Of a DNA stretch of 64,000 nt, positions 16,299 to 24,954 are shown one piece after another. Position numbers and translations under genes: made by a program. The stretch comes from Bacteroides mediterraneensis. GTDB taxonomy: Bacteria > Bacteroidota > Bacteroidia > Bacteroidales > Bacteroidaceae. Under the pieces are notes generated by a model that had not been told where the DNA came from, did not search any database, and saw nothing but the letters and a program-made list of their open reading frames with translations. The stretch spans positions 1,922,001 through 1,986,000 of the forward strand of contig NZ_DAJPEN010000001.1 in assembly GCF_025993685.1 (NCBI RefSeq), written 5' to 3'. Within the stretch, counting starts at the first letter, position 1. Each line of letters starts with the position of its first letter.

Positions 16299-17423
16299 AT
16301 GAAGTTTATCGTTTCAAGCACTGCTTTATTCAGCCATCTGCAGGCTATCAGCCGAGTGATTAATTCAAGAAATTCCTTACCGATTCTGGACTGTTTTCTT
16401 TTCGAACTGAGAGACGGTACGCTCTTCATGACGGCATCCGACAACGACACAACCCTGTCGACCTCCATCGAAGTGAACGAATCGGACAGCGACGATCGGT
16501 TTGCCGTTTCTTCCAAGACTTTGCTGGAAGCACTGAAAGAAATCCCTGAACAGCCGTTGAGTTTTCACATAGAAACCAGAAACAGGGAAATCACCGTCGA
16601 ATATCAGAACGGCAAATACAGCCTGATGGGACAGAATGCCGACGAATACCCGGATGCACAGGAGCTGGGTAGCAATGCCGTGCAGGTAACCATGGGGGCT
16701 GATGTCCTGATGAACGGGGTAAACCGCAGCCTGTTTGCCACGGCCGACGATGAACTTCGTCCGGTGATGAACGGTATTTATTTCGACATCAGCACAGAAG
16801 ACATCACGCTCGTAGCCAGCGACGGACACAAATTGGTACGTTGCAAGACGTATGCGGCTCACGGAGCTGAGAAAGCGGCTTTCATCCTGCCGAAAAAACC
16901 GGCCAACCTGCTGAAAGGCTTGCTGCCGAAAGAGCAGGGCGACGTACAAATCGGTTTCGACGACCGCAACGCAATGTTCACCCTGGAGAACTATCAGATG
17001 GTATGCCGCCTGATTGAAGGACGTTACCCGAACTACAACTCGGTAATTCCGCAGAACAACCCGCACCGCGCCATCATCGACCGTACCCTGTTCATCAGTG
17101 CCCTGCGCCGTGTGTCTGTGTTCTCTTCGCAGTCCAGCAGCTTGATCAAGCTGAGTCTGTCGGGAAACCAGATGAAGATTTCCGCACAGGACATCGACTT
17201 CTCGACTTCGGCCGAAGAAACCATCGTATGCCAGTATGACGGCAATCCGATGAGCATCGGTTTCAAGTCATCGTTCCTGATTGACATCCTGAACAATATT
17301 TCTGCACAAAATATCATCATCGAACTGGCCGACCCGTCACGCGCAGGGGTCATCGTGCCGGAAGAACAGGAAGAAAACGAAGACCTGCTGATGCTGCTGA
17401 TGCCGATGATGCTGAATGACTGA
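16299..17423 (+). CDS. dnaN: DNA polymerase III beta sliding clamp
   Basis: The 374-residue protein has three clamp domains of about 120 residues each. It begins MKFIVSSTALFSHLQAISRVI and includes the conserved LEALKEIPEQPLSFHIE, the central PVMNGIYFDIS and LVASDGHKLVR, and the third-domain IEGRYPNYNSVIP. The C-terminus LMPMMLND is in the place of the usual MPMR/L end that lines the partner-binding groove. The ring tethers polymerases to DNA. It starts a compact operon whose next gene encodes a DnaQ-type exonuclease 27 nt away. Confidence 0.97.
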   Translation: MKFIVSSTALFSHLQAISRVINSRNSLPILDCFLFELRDGTLFMTASDNDTTLSTSIEVNESDSDDRFAVSSKTLLEALKEIPEQPLSFHIETRNREITVEYQNGKYSLMGQNADEYPDAQELGSNAVQVTMGADVLMNGVNRSLFATADDELRPVMNGIYFDISTEDITLVASDGHKLVRCKTYAAHGAEKAAFILPKKPANLLKGLLPKEQGDVQIGFDDRNAMFTLENYQMVCRLIEGRYPNYNSVIPQNNPHRAIIDRTLFISALRRVSVFSSQSSSLIKLSLSGNQMKISAQDIDFSTSAEETIVCQYDGNPMSIGFKSSFLIDILNNISAQNIIIELADPSRAGVIVPEEQEENEDLLMLLMPMMLND

Positions 17424-17450
17424 TTATTCATTTGTACACATAACTTACTC

Positions 17451-18227
17451 ATGAAACTGAACTTGAAAAATCCGCTCGTGTTCTTCGACCTGGAGACCAC
17501 GGGCACCAATATCAATACAGACCGTATCGTTGAAATCTGTTACCTGAAAGTATATCCCAACGGAAATGAGGAGGCCAAAACGCTCCGTATCAATCCGGAG
17601 ATGCACATTCCGGAAGCATCGACTGCCATCCATGGCATTCACGACGAGGACGTGGCCGACTGCCCGACTTTCAAGGAGGTGGCAAAGGACATCGCCAAAG
17701 ACATTGAAGGAGCCGACATTGCCGGATTCAATTCCAACCGTTTCGATGTGCCCGTACTGGTGGAAGAATTTCTGCGGGCAGGTATCGACATCGACCTGAC
17801 CAAACGGAAATTCATCGACGTTCAGGTTATCTATCACAAGTTGGAACAGCGCACACTTTCGGCTGCCTATAAGTTCTATTGCGGCAAGAACCTGGAAGAT
17901 GCACATACGGCCGAAGCCGACACACGGGCTACGTATGAAGTGCTGAAGGCACAGCTCGACCATTATCCGGATGTGTTGGAAAACGACATCAATTTCCTGT
18001 CGGATTATTCCAGCTACAGCAAGAACGTGGACTTTGCCGGAAGAATTATCTATGACGACAAGGGAGTGGAGATTTTCAACTTTGGAAAATACAAAGGAAT
18101 TCCTGTGGCTGAAGTGCTCAAGAAAGACATGGGCTACTATGGCTGGATTATGAACGGAGATTTCACACTGAATACGAAGAACGTACTGACCAAGATTCGC
18201 CTGCGCGAAACAGGGCTGGTCAAGTAA
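17451..18227 (+). CDS. DnaQ-like 3'-5' exonuclease with ExoX-like C-terminal domain
   Basis: The 258-residue protein has the DEDDh exonuclease motifs: Exo I VFFDLETTGTN (about residue 9), Exo II AGFNSNRFDVPVLVEEF (about 93) and Exo III AHTAEADTRATYE (about 152, with the His-x-Ala-x-x-Asp form). After residue 200 a second small domain reads FNFGKYKGIPVAEVLKKDMGYYGW, typical of the ExoX-like C-terminal domain. Position directly behind dnaN suggests a proofreading or repair exonuclease working with the clamp. Whether it is the polymerase III epsilon subunit or a separate exonuclease is not resolved. A second protein with the same small domain is encoded at 39392-40180. Confidence 0.9.
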   Translation: MKLNLKNPLVFFDLETTGTNINTDRIVEICYLKVYPNGNEEAKTLRINPEMHIPEASTAIHGIHDEDVADCPTFKEVAKDIAKDIEGADIAGFNSNRFDVPVLVEEFLRAGIDIDLTKRKFIDVQVIYHKLEQRTLSAAYKFYCGKNLEDAHTAEADTRATYEVLKAQLDHYPDVLENDINFLSDYSSYSKNVDFAGRIIYDDKGVEIFNFGKYKGIPVAEVLKKDMGYYGWIMNGDFTLNTKNVLTKIRLRETGLVK

Positions 18228-18239
18228 AGGGAATTGTGC

Positions 18240-19445
18240 ATGAATACACTACAAGGCAAGAAAATCGTACTGGGCATCACGGGCAGCATTGCGGCTTACA
18301 AGGCAGCGGTACTGACACGGGCACTGATCAAGAAGGGGGCGGAGGTGCAGATTGTCATCACCCCCGCAGGAAAGGAATTTATCACTCCTATCACCCTCTC
18401 GGCTCTGACCAGCAAGCCGGTCATCAGCGAGTTTTTCTCACAGCGCGACGGCACGTGGCACAGTCACGTGGACTTGGGACTATGGGCCGATGCCATGGTC
18501 ATCGCTCCGGCTACGGCTTCCACTATCGGCAAGATGGCACACGGAATAGCCGACAACATGCTGGTCACCACCTACCTGTCGATGAAAGCACCGGTATTCG
18601 TGGCTCCGGCCATGGACCTGGACATGTTTGCCCATCCTTCCACCCAGCATAATCTGGATATTCTGCGCAGCTACGGCAACCACATCATCGAACCGGCTTC
18701 GGGCGAACTGGCCAGCCATTTGGTAGGAAAAGGACGCATGGAGGAACCGGAGAAGATTGTGGAAGTATTGGAAGAGTTTTTCGCCCGACAGCAGGACTTG
18801 GCCGGACGGAAGATTGTCATCACGGCGGGTCCTACGTACGAGAAGATTGATCCGGTACGCTTTATCGGCAATTATTCTTCCGGGAAAATGGGATATGCCC
18901 TGGCCGAAGCCTGCGCCGCACGAGGGGCCGAAGTCACATTGGTAAGCGGCCCTGTTACCCTGCATACCGTCCATCCGCACATTCACCGCATAGACGTGGA
19001 AAGTGCGACGGAAATGCATCAGGCCGCAGCCGAAGCTTTCAAGGAGGCCGATGCCGGAATCCTCTGTGCCGCCGTGGCCGATTTTACCCCGGAACAGGTA
19101 GCCGCACAGAAAATCAAGCGGGAAAAAGACGACCTGGTGTTGCGGTTGAAGCCGACGTGCGACATCGCCGCCTCGCTCGGAAAAGAGAAACGTCCGGGAC
19201 AGGTGCTGGTGGGATTTGCCTTGGAGACCTGCGATGAAGTAAGTCATGCCCAGGACAAACTGGCCCGGAAAAACTTCGATTTCATCGTACTGAATTCGTT
19301 GAATGACAAAGGGGCCGGATTCCGCTGTGACACCAACAAAATCACGATTATCGACCGTTCGGAAGCTGTTTCTTATCCGCTGAAAAGCAAGAAGGAAGTA
19401 GCCGAAGACATTGTAGACAAACTTTCGAGTCTGTTTCATTCCTAA
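18240..19445 (+). CDS. coaBC: Bifunctional CoaBC (PPC synthetase/decarboxylase)
   Basis: The 401-residue flavoprotein joins 4'-phosphopantothenate to cysteine (CoaB part) and decarboxylates the product (CoaC part) in coenzyme A synthesis. The CoaC domain (1-180) shows VLGITGSIAAYKAA and APATASTIGKMAHGIADN. The CoaB domain (about 185-400) shows VITAGPTYEKIDPVRFIGNYSSGKMG. Two usually conserved CoaC residues differ: the PAMN motif reads PAMD at residue 126, and the clamp Cys (ACGxxGxGRM) is Ser159 in ELASHLVGKGRM. The ATG at 18240 is chosen over an upstream TTG. The gap to the exonuclease gene is 12 nt. Confidence 0.95.
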   Translation: MNTLQGKKIVLGITGSIAAYKAAVLTRALIKKGAEVQIVITPAGKEFITPITLSALTSKPVISEFFSQRDGTWHSHVDLGLWADAMVIAPATASTIGKMAHGIADNMLVTTYLSMKAPVFVAPAMDLDMFAHPSTQHNLDILRSYGNHIIEPASGELASHLVGKGRMEEPEKIVEVLEEFFARQQDLAGRKIVITAGPTYEKIDPVRFIGNYSSGKMGYALAEACAARGAEVTLVSGPVTLHTVHPHIHRIDVESATEMHQAAAEAFKEADAGILCAAVADFTPEQVAAQKIKREKDDLVLRLKPTCDIAASLGKEKRPGQVLVGFALETCDEVSHAQDKLARKNFDFIVLNSLNDKGAGFRCDTNKITIIDRSEAVSYPLKSKKEVAEDIVDKLSSLFHS

Positions 19446-19451
19446 ATTGCC

Positions 19452-21119
19452 ATGTTACAGTCTATTTTCATACAAAACTATGCGCTGATTGACAAACTGG
19501 ACATCAGCTTCACTTCCGGATTTTCGGTCATTACCGGGGAAACCGGAGCGGGTAAGTCCATCATCTTGGGGGCCATCGGACTTCTGCTGGGTCAGCGAGC
19601 CGATGTGAAAGCCATCAAGAAAGGGGCTTCGAAGTGCATTGTGGAAGCGACTTTCCGGATTGCCAACTATGGCATGGAACCGTTTTTCCAAGAGAACGAC
19701 ATCGAATACGAACCGGACGAATGTATCCTGCGCCGTGAAGTGTCGGCCAACGGAAAAAGCCGGGCATTCATCAATGATACTCCTGCCTCACTTGCACAGA
19801 TGAAGGTGCTAGGCGAAAAACTGATTGACGTACACAGCCAGCACCAGAACCTGTTGCTGAACAAAGAAGGTTTCCAGCTGAACATCTTGGACATTCTGGC
19901 ACAGGACGAGGCACAGCTTTCGACCTATCAGGCCGTCTATCAGTCGTATAAGAAAGTAGTGAAGGAACTGGAGGATTTCATCGCACAGGCTGAAAAGAGC
20001 CGACAGGACGAAGACTATATCCGTTTCCAACTGGAGCAACTGGAGGAGGCCGGACTGAAGGAAAACGAACAAACGGACCTGGAGCAGGAAGCGGAAACGC
20101 TGAGCCATGCCGAAGACATCAAGGCCGGACTTTACAAGGCCAGCCAACTGATTAACGGTGAGGAAGGAGGTACGGTATCGCTCACCAAGGAATGTATGCA
20201 GACGCTTCAGGGACTGACTCAGGTATATGCCCCGGCACGGGAATGGATGGAAAGACTGAACAGCTGCTACATCGAACTGAAAGACCTTGCCCGCGAGATT
20301 GGCAATGCGGAAGAAGAAGTGGAATTCAACCCTTCGCGTCTGGATTTCGTGAACGAACGGTTGAACCTGATTTATTCCTTGCAGCAGAAGCATCACGTAC
20401 AAACGGTAGAGGAACTGCTGGAACTGACGGAAAACTACCGCCATCAGCTGAATGCCATCACTTCTTTCGACGACCGGATTGCAGAACTGGAAGGACAAAA
20501 GAAAAAACTCTACACAGAGGTACTGAAGCAAGCCGGTTTGCTGACTGAGCTCCGTACGCAATCGGCCCGCCACATCGAATCGCAGATGGAATCTCTGCTT
20601 ATCCCGCTGGGAATGCCCAACGTGCGGTTTGCCGTGGAACTGACGGCCCGAAAGGAACCAGACTGCAAGGGGATGGACAGCGTGACTTTCCTCTTCTCGG
20701 CCAACAAAAACGGAACGCTGCAGAATGTGGCTTCCATCGCGTCGGGCGGTGAGATTGCCCGCGTGATGCTCTCACTCAAGGCCATGATTGCGGGAGCTGT
20801 CAAACTTCCTACCATCATCTTCGATGAGATTGACACGGGTGTTTCGGGCTCCATCGCAGAGAAGATGGCCCTCATCATGCAGGACATGGGACGACAGAAC
20901 CGGCAGGTTATCAGCATCACGCATCTTCCTCAGATTGCAGCCCGCGGCATCGCGCACTACAAGGTGTACAAGGAAGACACCGAGACCGGGACAAACAGCC
21001 ACATCCGACGGTTGTCGGACGAGGAACGGGTGCAGGAAATCGCCCACATGCTCAGCGGCAGTACGCTTACAGAAGCTGCCGTACAGAATGCACGTGCCCT
21101 GCTAGGCTTTAACTCATAA
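19452..21119 (+). CDS. recN: DNA repair protein RecN
   Basis: The 555-residue SMC-like ATPase acts in double-strand break repair. It starts LQSIFIQNYALIDKLDISF with Walker A GETGAGKSIILGAI near residue 33. Long coiled-coil segments (about 155-350) flank the middle. The C-terminal part has the signature SGGEIARVMLSLK, Walker B IFDEIDTGVSGSIAEKM and the following QVISITHLPQIAA. It starts 6 nt after coaBC, so coupling is likely. RecN is SOS-induced in several bacteria; no SOS-like box was recognised here because it lies inside the operon. Confidence 0.96.
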   Translation: MLQSIFIQNYALIDKLDISFTSGFSVITGETGAGKSIILGAIGLLLGQRADVKAIKKGASKCIVEATFRIANYGMEPFFQENDIEYEPDECILRREVSANGKSRAFINDTPASLAQMKVLGEKLIDVHSQHQNLLLNKEGFQLNILDILAQDEAQLSTYQAVYQSYKKVVKELEDFIAQAEKSRQDEDYIRFQLEQLEEAGLKENEQTDLEQEAETLSHAEDIKAGLYKASQLINGEEGGTVSLTKECMQTLQGLTQVYAPAREWMERLNSCYIELKDLAREIGNAEEEVEFNPSRLDFVNERLNLIYSLQQKHHVQTVEELLELTENYRHQLNAITSFDDRIAELEGQKKKLYTEVLKQAGLLTELRTQSARHIESQMESLLIPLGMPNVRFAVELTARKEPDCKGMDSVTFLFSANKNGTLQNVASIASGGEIARVMLSLKAMIAGAVKLPTIIFDEIDTGVSGSIAEKMALIMQDMGRQNRQVISITHLPQIAARGIAHYKVYKEDTETGTNSHIRRLSDEERVQEIAHMLSGSTLTEAAVQNARALLGFNS

Positions 21120-21136
21120 CAAGAAACTACAAGACC

Positions 21137-21886
21137 ATGATAGAAAAGAACGAAATGATTTTCGGCGTACGCGCCGTCATCGAGGCTATCCAGGCCGGAA
21201 AAGAGATTGACAAGGTATTAATCAAAAAGGATATCCAGAGTGATTTGTCGAAGGAGCTCTTCGCAGTATTGAAAGATACCTTTATCCCCGTACAACGGGT
21301 GCCGGTGGAACGCATCAACCGCATCACCAAGAAGAATCACCAAGGCGTAGTGGCTTTCATCTCACCCATCACTTACCAGCGCACGGAGGACATCGTACCC
21401 TTCCTGTTCGAACAGGGGAAGAATCCGTTACTTATCCTGTTGGATGGACTGACGGATGTGCGCAACTTCGGAGCCATTGCCCGCACGTGTGAATGTGCCG
21501 GAGTAGATGCCATCATCATTCCCTCCAAGAACAGTGTCAGCGTAAATGCGGATGCCATCAAGACTTCGGCAGGTGCCCTGCACACAATCCCTGTCTGTCG
21601 AGAAAATAACATTACAAATACCATCAAATTTCTGAAAGACAGCGGATTCAAGATTGTAGCGGCCACGGAGAAAGGGGATTATGATTACACCAAGGCCGAC
21701 TACAAGAGTCCGACCTGCATCATCATGGGGGCGGAAGATACGGGTGTGCCTTATGACCACTTGGCTCTTTGCGACGAATGGATTAAAATTCCTTTGTTCG
21801 GAAACATCGAATCACTGAACGTATCCGTAGCAGCGGGTATCCTGATTTACGAAGCCGTGAAACAAAGAGGATTCGGAGAAGAATAA
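21137..21886 (+). CDS. rlmB: TrmH/SpoU-family 2'-O-ribose RNA methyltransferase (RlmB-like)
   Basis: The 249-residue protein has an N-terminal substrate-binding domain (IFGVRAVIEAIQAGKEIDKV, about 6-80) and a SPOUT knot domain. Motif 1 is LLDGLTDVRNFGAIARTCE, motif 2 is CIIMGAEDTGVP, and motif 3 is IPLFGNIESLNVSVAAGI. RlmB methylates the 2'-O of a guanosine in 23S rRNA in E. coli; the same target here is inferred. It follows recN by 17 nt. Confidence 0.93.
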   Translation: MIEKNEMIFGVRAVIEAIQAGKEIDKVLIKKDIQSDLSKELFAVLKDTFIPVQRVPVERINRITKKNHQGVVAFISPITYQRTEDIVPFLFEQGKNPLLILLDGLTDVRNFGAIARTCECAGVDAIIIPSKNSVSVNADAIKTSAGALHTIPVCRENNITNTIKFLKDSGFKIVAATEKGDYDYTKADYKSPTCIIMGAEDTGVPYDHLALCDEWIKIPLFGNIESLNVSVAAGILIYEAVKQRGFGEE

Positions 21887-21908
21887 AACAATAAAACATA
21901 CAACTACC

Positions 21909-23618
21909 ATGAAAATAAGTAAATTTACTCTTATTCTGACGTGCTGCGGAATGGCTTTCCAGATGGGATTCTCCCAAGAACTTCCCAAATGGGCAAACAA
22001 AGCCCGGAAAGCGGTATTTTCCGTTGTCACGTATGACAAAGACAACCAGATTCTCAATACCGGCAACGGATTCTTTATCGACGAAAATGGAACAGCTGTT
22101 TCAGATTATACCTTATTTAAAGGAGCCGAACGTGCCGTTGTAGTCACCGCCGAAGGCAAAGAGCTTCCGGTAGAATACATTCTGGGAGCCAACGACATGT
22201 ACGACGTAGTGAAGTTCAAGACGACTCTCGACAAAAAGGCAGAAGCCTTGCAACCGACCTCACGTCCGGGAACGGTGAACGAGACTGTGTACGTGCTACC
22301 CTACTCCACACAGAAAGCGGCAACGGGTACGCACGGCACCATTGCCAAGATTGATACCATCAGCAACAACTCTTTCTATTACACCCTGAACATGAAAACG
22401 GGTGACAAGACAGTCAGCTGCCCAGTGATGAACGCGGAAGGAGAAGTGATAGGATTGATACAGAAAAACAGCGACAAGGAAAGCACTTCGAGCTATGCCA
22501 TCGGCATCGGATATGCCAAGAGTCTTTCCATCAGTGCCCTGTCGGCCAACGACTTCGCCCTGAATGCCATTGGCATCCGGAAAGGGCTGCCGGAAGACGA
22601 GTCTCAGGCGCTGGTGTATGTGTACATGGCTTCATCTAACCTGACCCGCGATGAATACCTGAACCTGCTGAACGAATTCATCCAGCAGTTTCCGAAAAAC
22701 AGCGAAGGTTATTCCCGCCGGGCTACCTGCTACATCGGCTATGGAGACGACTCCCACTATGCACTGGCCGAAAAGGATTTGGAAGCCATGGTGGAAGCTT
22801 CAGACAACAAAGGAGATGCCTACTACAACCGCTCCAAACTATTATATAATTACGTGCTGGGATTACAGGGTGCCAAACCTTACGGCGACTGGACACTGGA
22901 ACGGGCACTGAAGGAAATCAATACGGCCCTTGAGAACGACAAGCAAGGATTGTATTACCAGCTGCAGGGAGACATTTATTTTGCCATGCAGAAATATCCG
23001 GAAGCTTTCACCAGCTACGAAGAAGTAAACCGCACTCCGCTGGCTTCGGCTGCTACCTTCTATGCGGCAGCCAAAACGAAGGAACTGATTGAGGGTGCTT
23101 CCAAGAAAGAAGCCATTGCCTTGATGGACAGTGCCGTGGCAAAATACAACCCACCCTACGGCAAGGAAGCTGCCCCCTACCTCTACGAACGTGGACGCAT
23201 GAAAGCGGAAGACAACCAGTTCCGTGAAGCGGTAACAGACTATAACCTTTTCCAGGAAGCCATGATGGGACAGGTTTCCGCTGAGTTCTATTTCATCCGC
23301 GAACAGGCTGAGATGCAATGCCGCATGTATCAGCAGGCAATCAATGATATCAACCAGGCCATCGAAATGGAACCGAAGAATGCGGAATATTGGGTAGAAA
23401 AGGGAGGCATCCATCTCCGCGTCAACCAGCTGAATGAAGCCATCGAAGCCCTGAACAAGGCCATTGAACTGGATGCGCAGAATTCTGCCGCTTACCGTAT
23501 GCTCGGCTACTGCCAGCTACAGCAGAACAAAAAGAAAGAAGGGTTGGCCAACTTGGAGAAGGCTGTCAAATTGGGTGACACCGTAGCCAAGAGCCTGCTG
23601 GAAAAATATAATAAATAA
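21909..23618 (+). CDS. Secreted TPR protein with HtrA-like domain lacking catalytic residues
   Basis: The 569-residue protein has an N-terminal signal (about 1-23, ending GFSQ), so it is exported. Residues 30-190 resemble a trypsin/HtrA fold: a GNGFFIDENGTAVSDYTLF segment at 52-70, ANDMYDVVKFK near 94-104 and EGEVIGLIQK near 177. The catalytic His position of the NHVV motif is Thr (YTLF). The GNSGGP serine motif is replaced by KTVSCP (167-172), so only the Asp remains. From about 240 to the end there are tetratricopeptide repeats, clearest at 460-560 (EAIEALNKAIELDAQNSAAY). A scaffold or substrate-binding role is inferred. It is the sixth gene of the dnaN operon, 22 nt after rlmB. Confidence 0.8.
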   Translation: MKISKFTLILTCCGMAFQMGFSQELPKWANKARKAVFSVVTYDKDNQILNTGNGFFIDENGTAVSDYTLFKGAERAVVVTAEGKELPVEYILGANDMYDVVKFKTTLDKKAEALQPTSRPGTVNETVYVLPYSTQKAATGTHGTIAKIDTISNNSFYYTLNMKTGDKTVSCPVMNAEGEVIGLIQKNSDKESTSSYAIGIGYAKSLSISALSANDFALNAIGIRKGLPEDESQALVYVYMASSNLTRDEYLNLLNEFIQQFPKNSEGYSRRATCYIGYGDDSHYALAEKDLEAMVEASDNKGDAYYNRSKLLYNYVLGLQGAKPYGDWTLERALKEINTALENDKQGLYYQLQGDIYFAMQKYPEAFTSYEEVNRTPLASAATFYAAAKTKELIEGASKKEAIALMDSAVAKYNPPYGKEAAPYLYERGRMKAEDNQFREAVTDYNLFQEAMMGQVSAEFYFIREQAEMQCRMYQQAINDINQAIEMEPKNAEYWVEKGGIHLRVNQLNEAIEALNKAIELDAQNSAAYRMLGYCQLQQNKKKEGLANLEKAVKLGDTVAKSLLEKYNK

Positions 23619-23623
23619 TCGTT

Positions 23624-24574
23624 ATGAACAACAGAGTCTGTCACCTTTTCGGTATCCGCTACCCTATCATTCAAGGAGGAATGGTGTGGTGCAGCGGCTG
23701 GCGACTGGCCTCAGCCGTCAGCAATGCAGGTGGACTGGGGTTACTTGGAGCTGGTTCCATGCATCCGGAAACCCTGCGCGAACACATCCGCAAGTGCAAG
23801 GCAGCTACCGACAAGCCGTTCGGTGTCAATGTGCCGCTGATGTATCCTGAGATTGAAACCCTTATGAACATTATCCAGGAAGAAGAAGTGAAAATCGTGT
23901 TTACCTCTGCCGGTAACCCGAAAACATGGACTCCCAAACTTCAACAGGCAGGCATCAAGGTAGCCCATGTAGTATCCTCCAGCCGTTTCGCCATGAAATG
24001 TGAAGAAGCCGGAGTGGATGCTATTGTAGCCGAAGGATTCGAAGCCGGCGGACACAACGGACGGGAAGAGACTACTACTTTCTGCCTGATTCCGGCAGTG
24101 AAGAAAGTATGCACCGTTCCCCTCATTGCCGCAGGAGGCATCGTGTCGGGGGAAGGTATCCTGGCTGCGGAAGCCTTGGGCGCAGAAGGTGTACAAATGG
24201 GTACCCGCTTCGCCCTGACGGAAGAAAGTTCAGCCCACTTCACCTTCAAGGACCGGTGCCTGCGACTGAACGAAGGGGATACCCAACTGACCCTCAAACA
24301 GCTTTCTCCCACCCGTCTGGTCAAGAACGACTTCTACAAGCAGGTGGAAGAAGCCGAACAAAAAGGAGCTTCTGCCGATGAAATGAGGGCTTTATTAGGC
24401 AAAGGCCGGGCTAAGAAAGGTATCTTTGAAGGAGATATCTATGAAGGAGAGCTGGAAATCGGACAAGCCGCCTCACAGATTCACCAGTTGCAGACGGTAG
24501 ATGAAGTGATGACGGAACTGATAGAAGATTACCGTAAGGCCCTCCGCCAACTGCAGGACAAGCAAGGCTGGTAA
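23624..24574 (+). CDS. Nitronate monooxygenase/FabK-like FMN oxidoreductase
   Basis: The 316-residue TIM-barrel flavoprotein has the family hallmarks: YPIIQGGMVWCSGWRLASAVSNAGGLGLL near the start, AEGFEAGGHNGREETTTF near 138, and the phosphate-binding AAGGIVSGEGILAAEALGAEGVQMGTRF. The AEGxEAGGH motif and the length are shared by nitronate monooxygenases and by FabK-type enoyl-ACP reductases; the sequence alone does not separate them. It starts 5 nt after the TPR gene and is the last gene of the operon. The following 175 nt lead to a strong hairpin. Confidence 0.85.
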   Translation: MNNRVCHLFGIRYPIIQGGMVWCSGWRLASAVSNAGGLGLLGAGSMHPETLREHIRKCKAATDKPFGVNVPLMYPEIETLMNIIQEEEVKIVFTSAGNPKTWTPKLQQAGIKVAHVVSSSRFAMKCEEAGVDAIVAEGFEAGGHNGREETTTFCLIPAVKKVCTVPLIAAGGIVSGEGILAAEALGAEGVQMGTRFALTEESSAHFTFKDRCLRLNEGDTQLTLKQLSPTRLVKNDFYKQVEEAEQKGASADEMRALLGKGRAKKGIFEGDIYEGELEIGQAASQIHQLQTVDEVMTELIEDYRKALRQLQDKQGW

Positions 24575-24954
24575 GCAGATAGGGCGCTAATAGAAACAAG
24601 GCCAACCAAAACACTCAGCCCCCCGCCTGCAAGCCTCAGTCATAAGAGATCTCCAAGTATTTGAAGACGCAGCATATTGGAAACAAATACACCTCAGAAA
24701 TTTGAAGAGGTGTCAAGAACTTCCGGATTTGAGGACGTATTTACAAAGGAATCCCCTTATTTTTCTCTTTCTCCCTCACAAAAAGAAAAGTAGAAAAATA
24801 AGGGGATTCTTATATTATCTCACTTATGAATCACCGGAGCATTCCTCCTGAGAAACACCTAGGGGTTGTTCCTCACGGTTAATCCCCGTCAGAAAGCCTT
24901 ATGGGAGAGATGCTGGGAGTTTCTCGCGACTGGTGACTAGGGGGATTTCACTTC
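24575..24954. other. 380-bp gene-free region with several structured elements
   Basis: Between convergent genes this region holds three direct copies close to ATTTGARGASG (24659, 24700, 24727), a small hairpin ACACCTC/GAGGTGT (24689-24713) and a strong terminator (24749-24809). Nested inverted repeats lie across 24831-24936: TCACC/GGTGA, GAGAAAC/GTTTCTC, and an inner GGGG/CCCC. No ORF is credible. It could be an RNA, a 3'-end structure or the wreck of a mobile element. Confidence 0.4.
24749..24809. terminator. Strong bidirectional hairpin between convergent operons
   Basis: A perfect 18-bp inverted repeat joins 24749-24766 (GAATCCCCTTATTTTTCT) and 24792-24809 around a 25-nt A/C/T-rich loop. 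A- and T-rich stretches in the stem and T-rich flank fit termination of the dnaN operon from the left and the pullulanase operon from the right. Confidence 0.7.
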
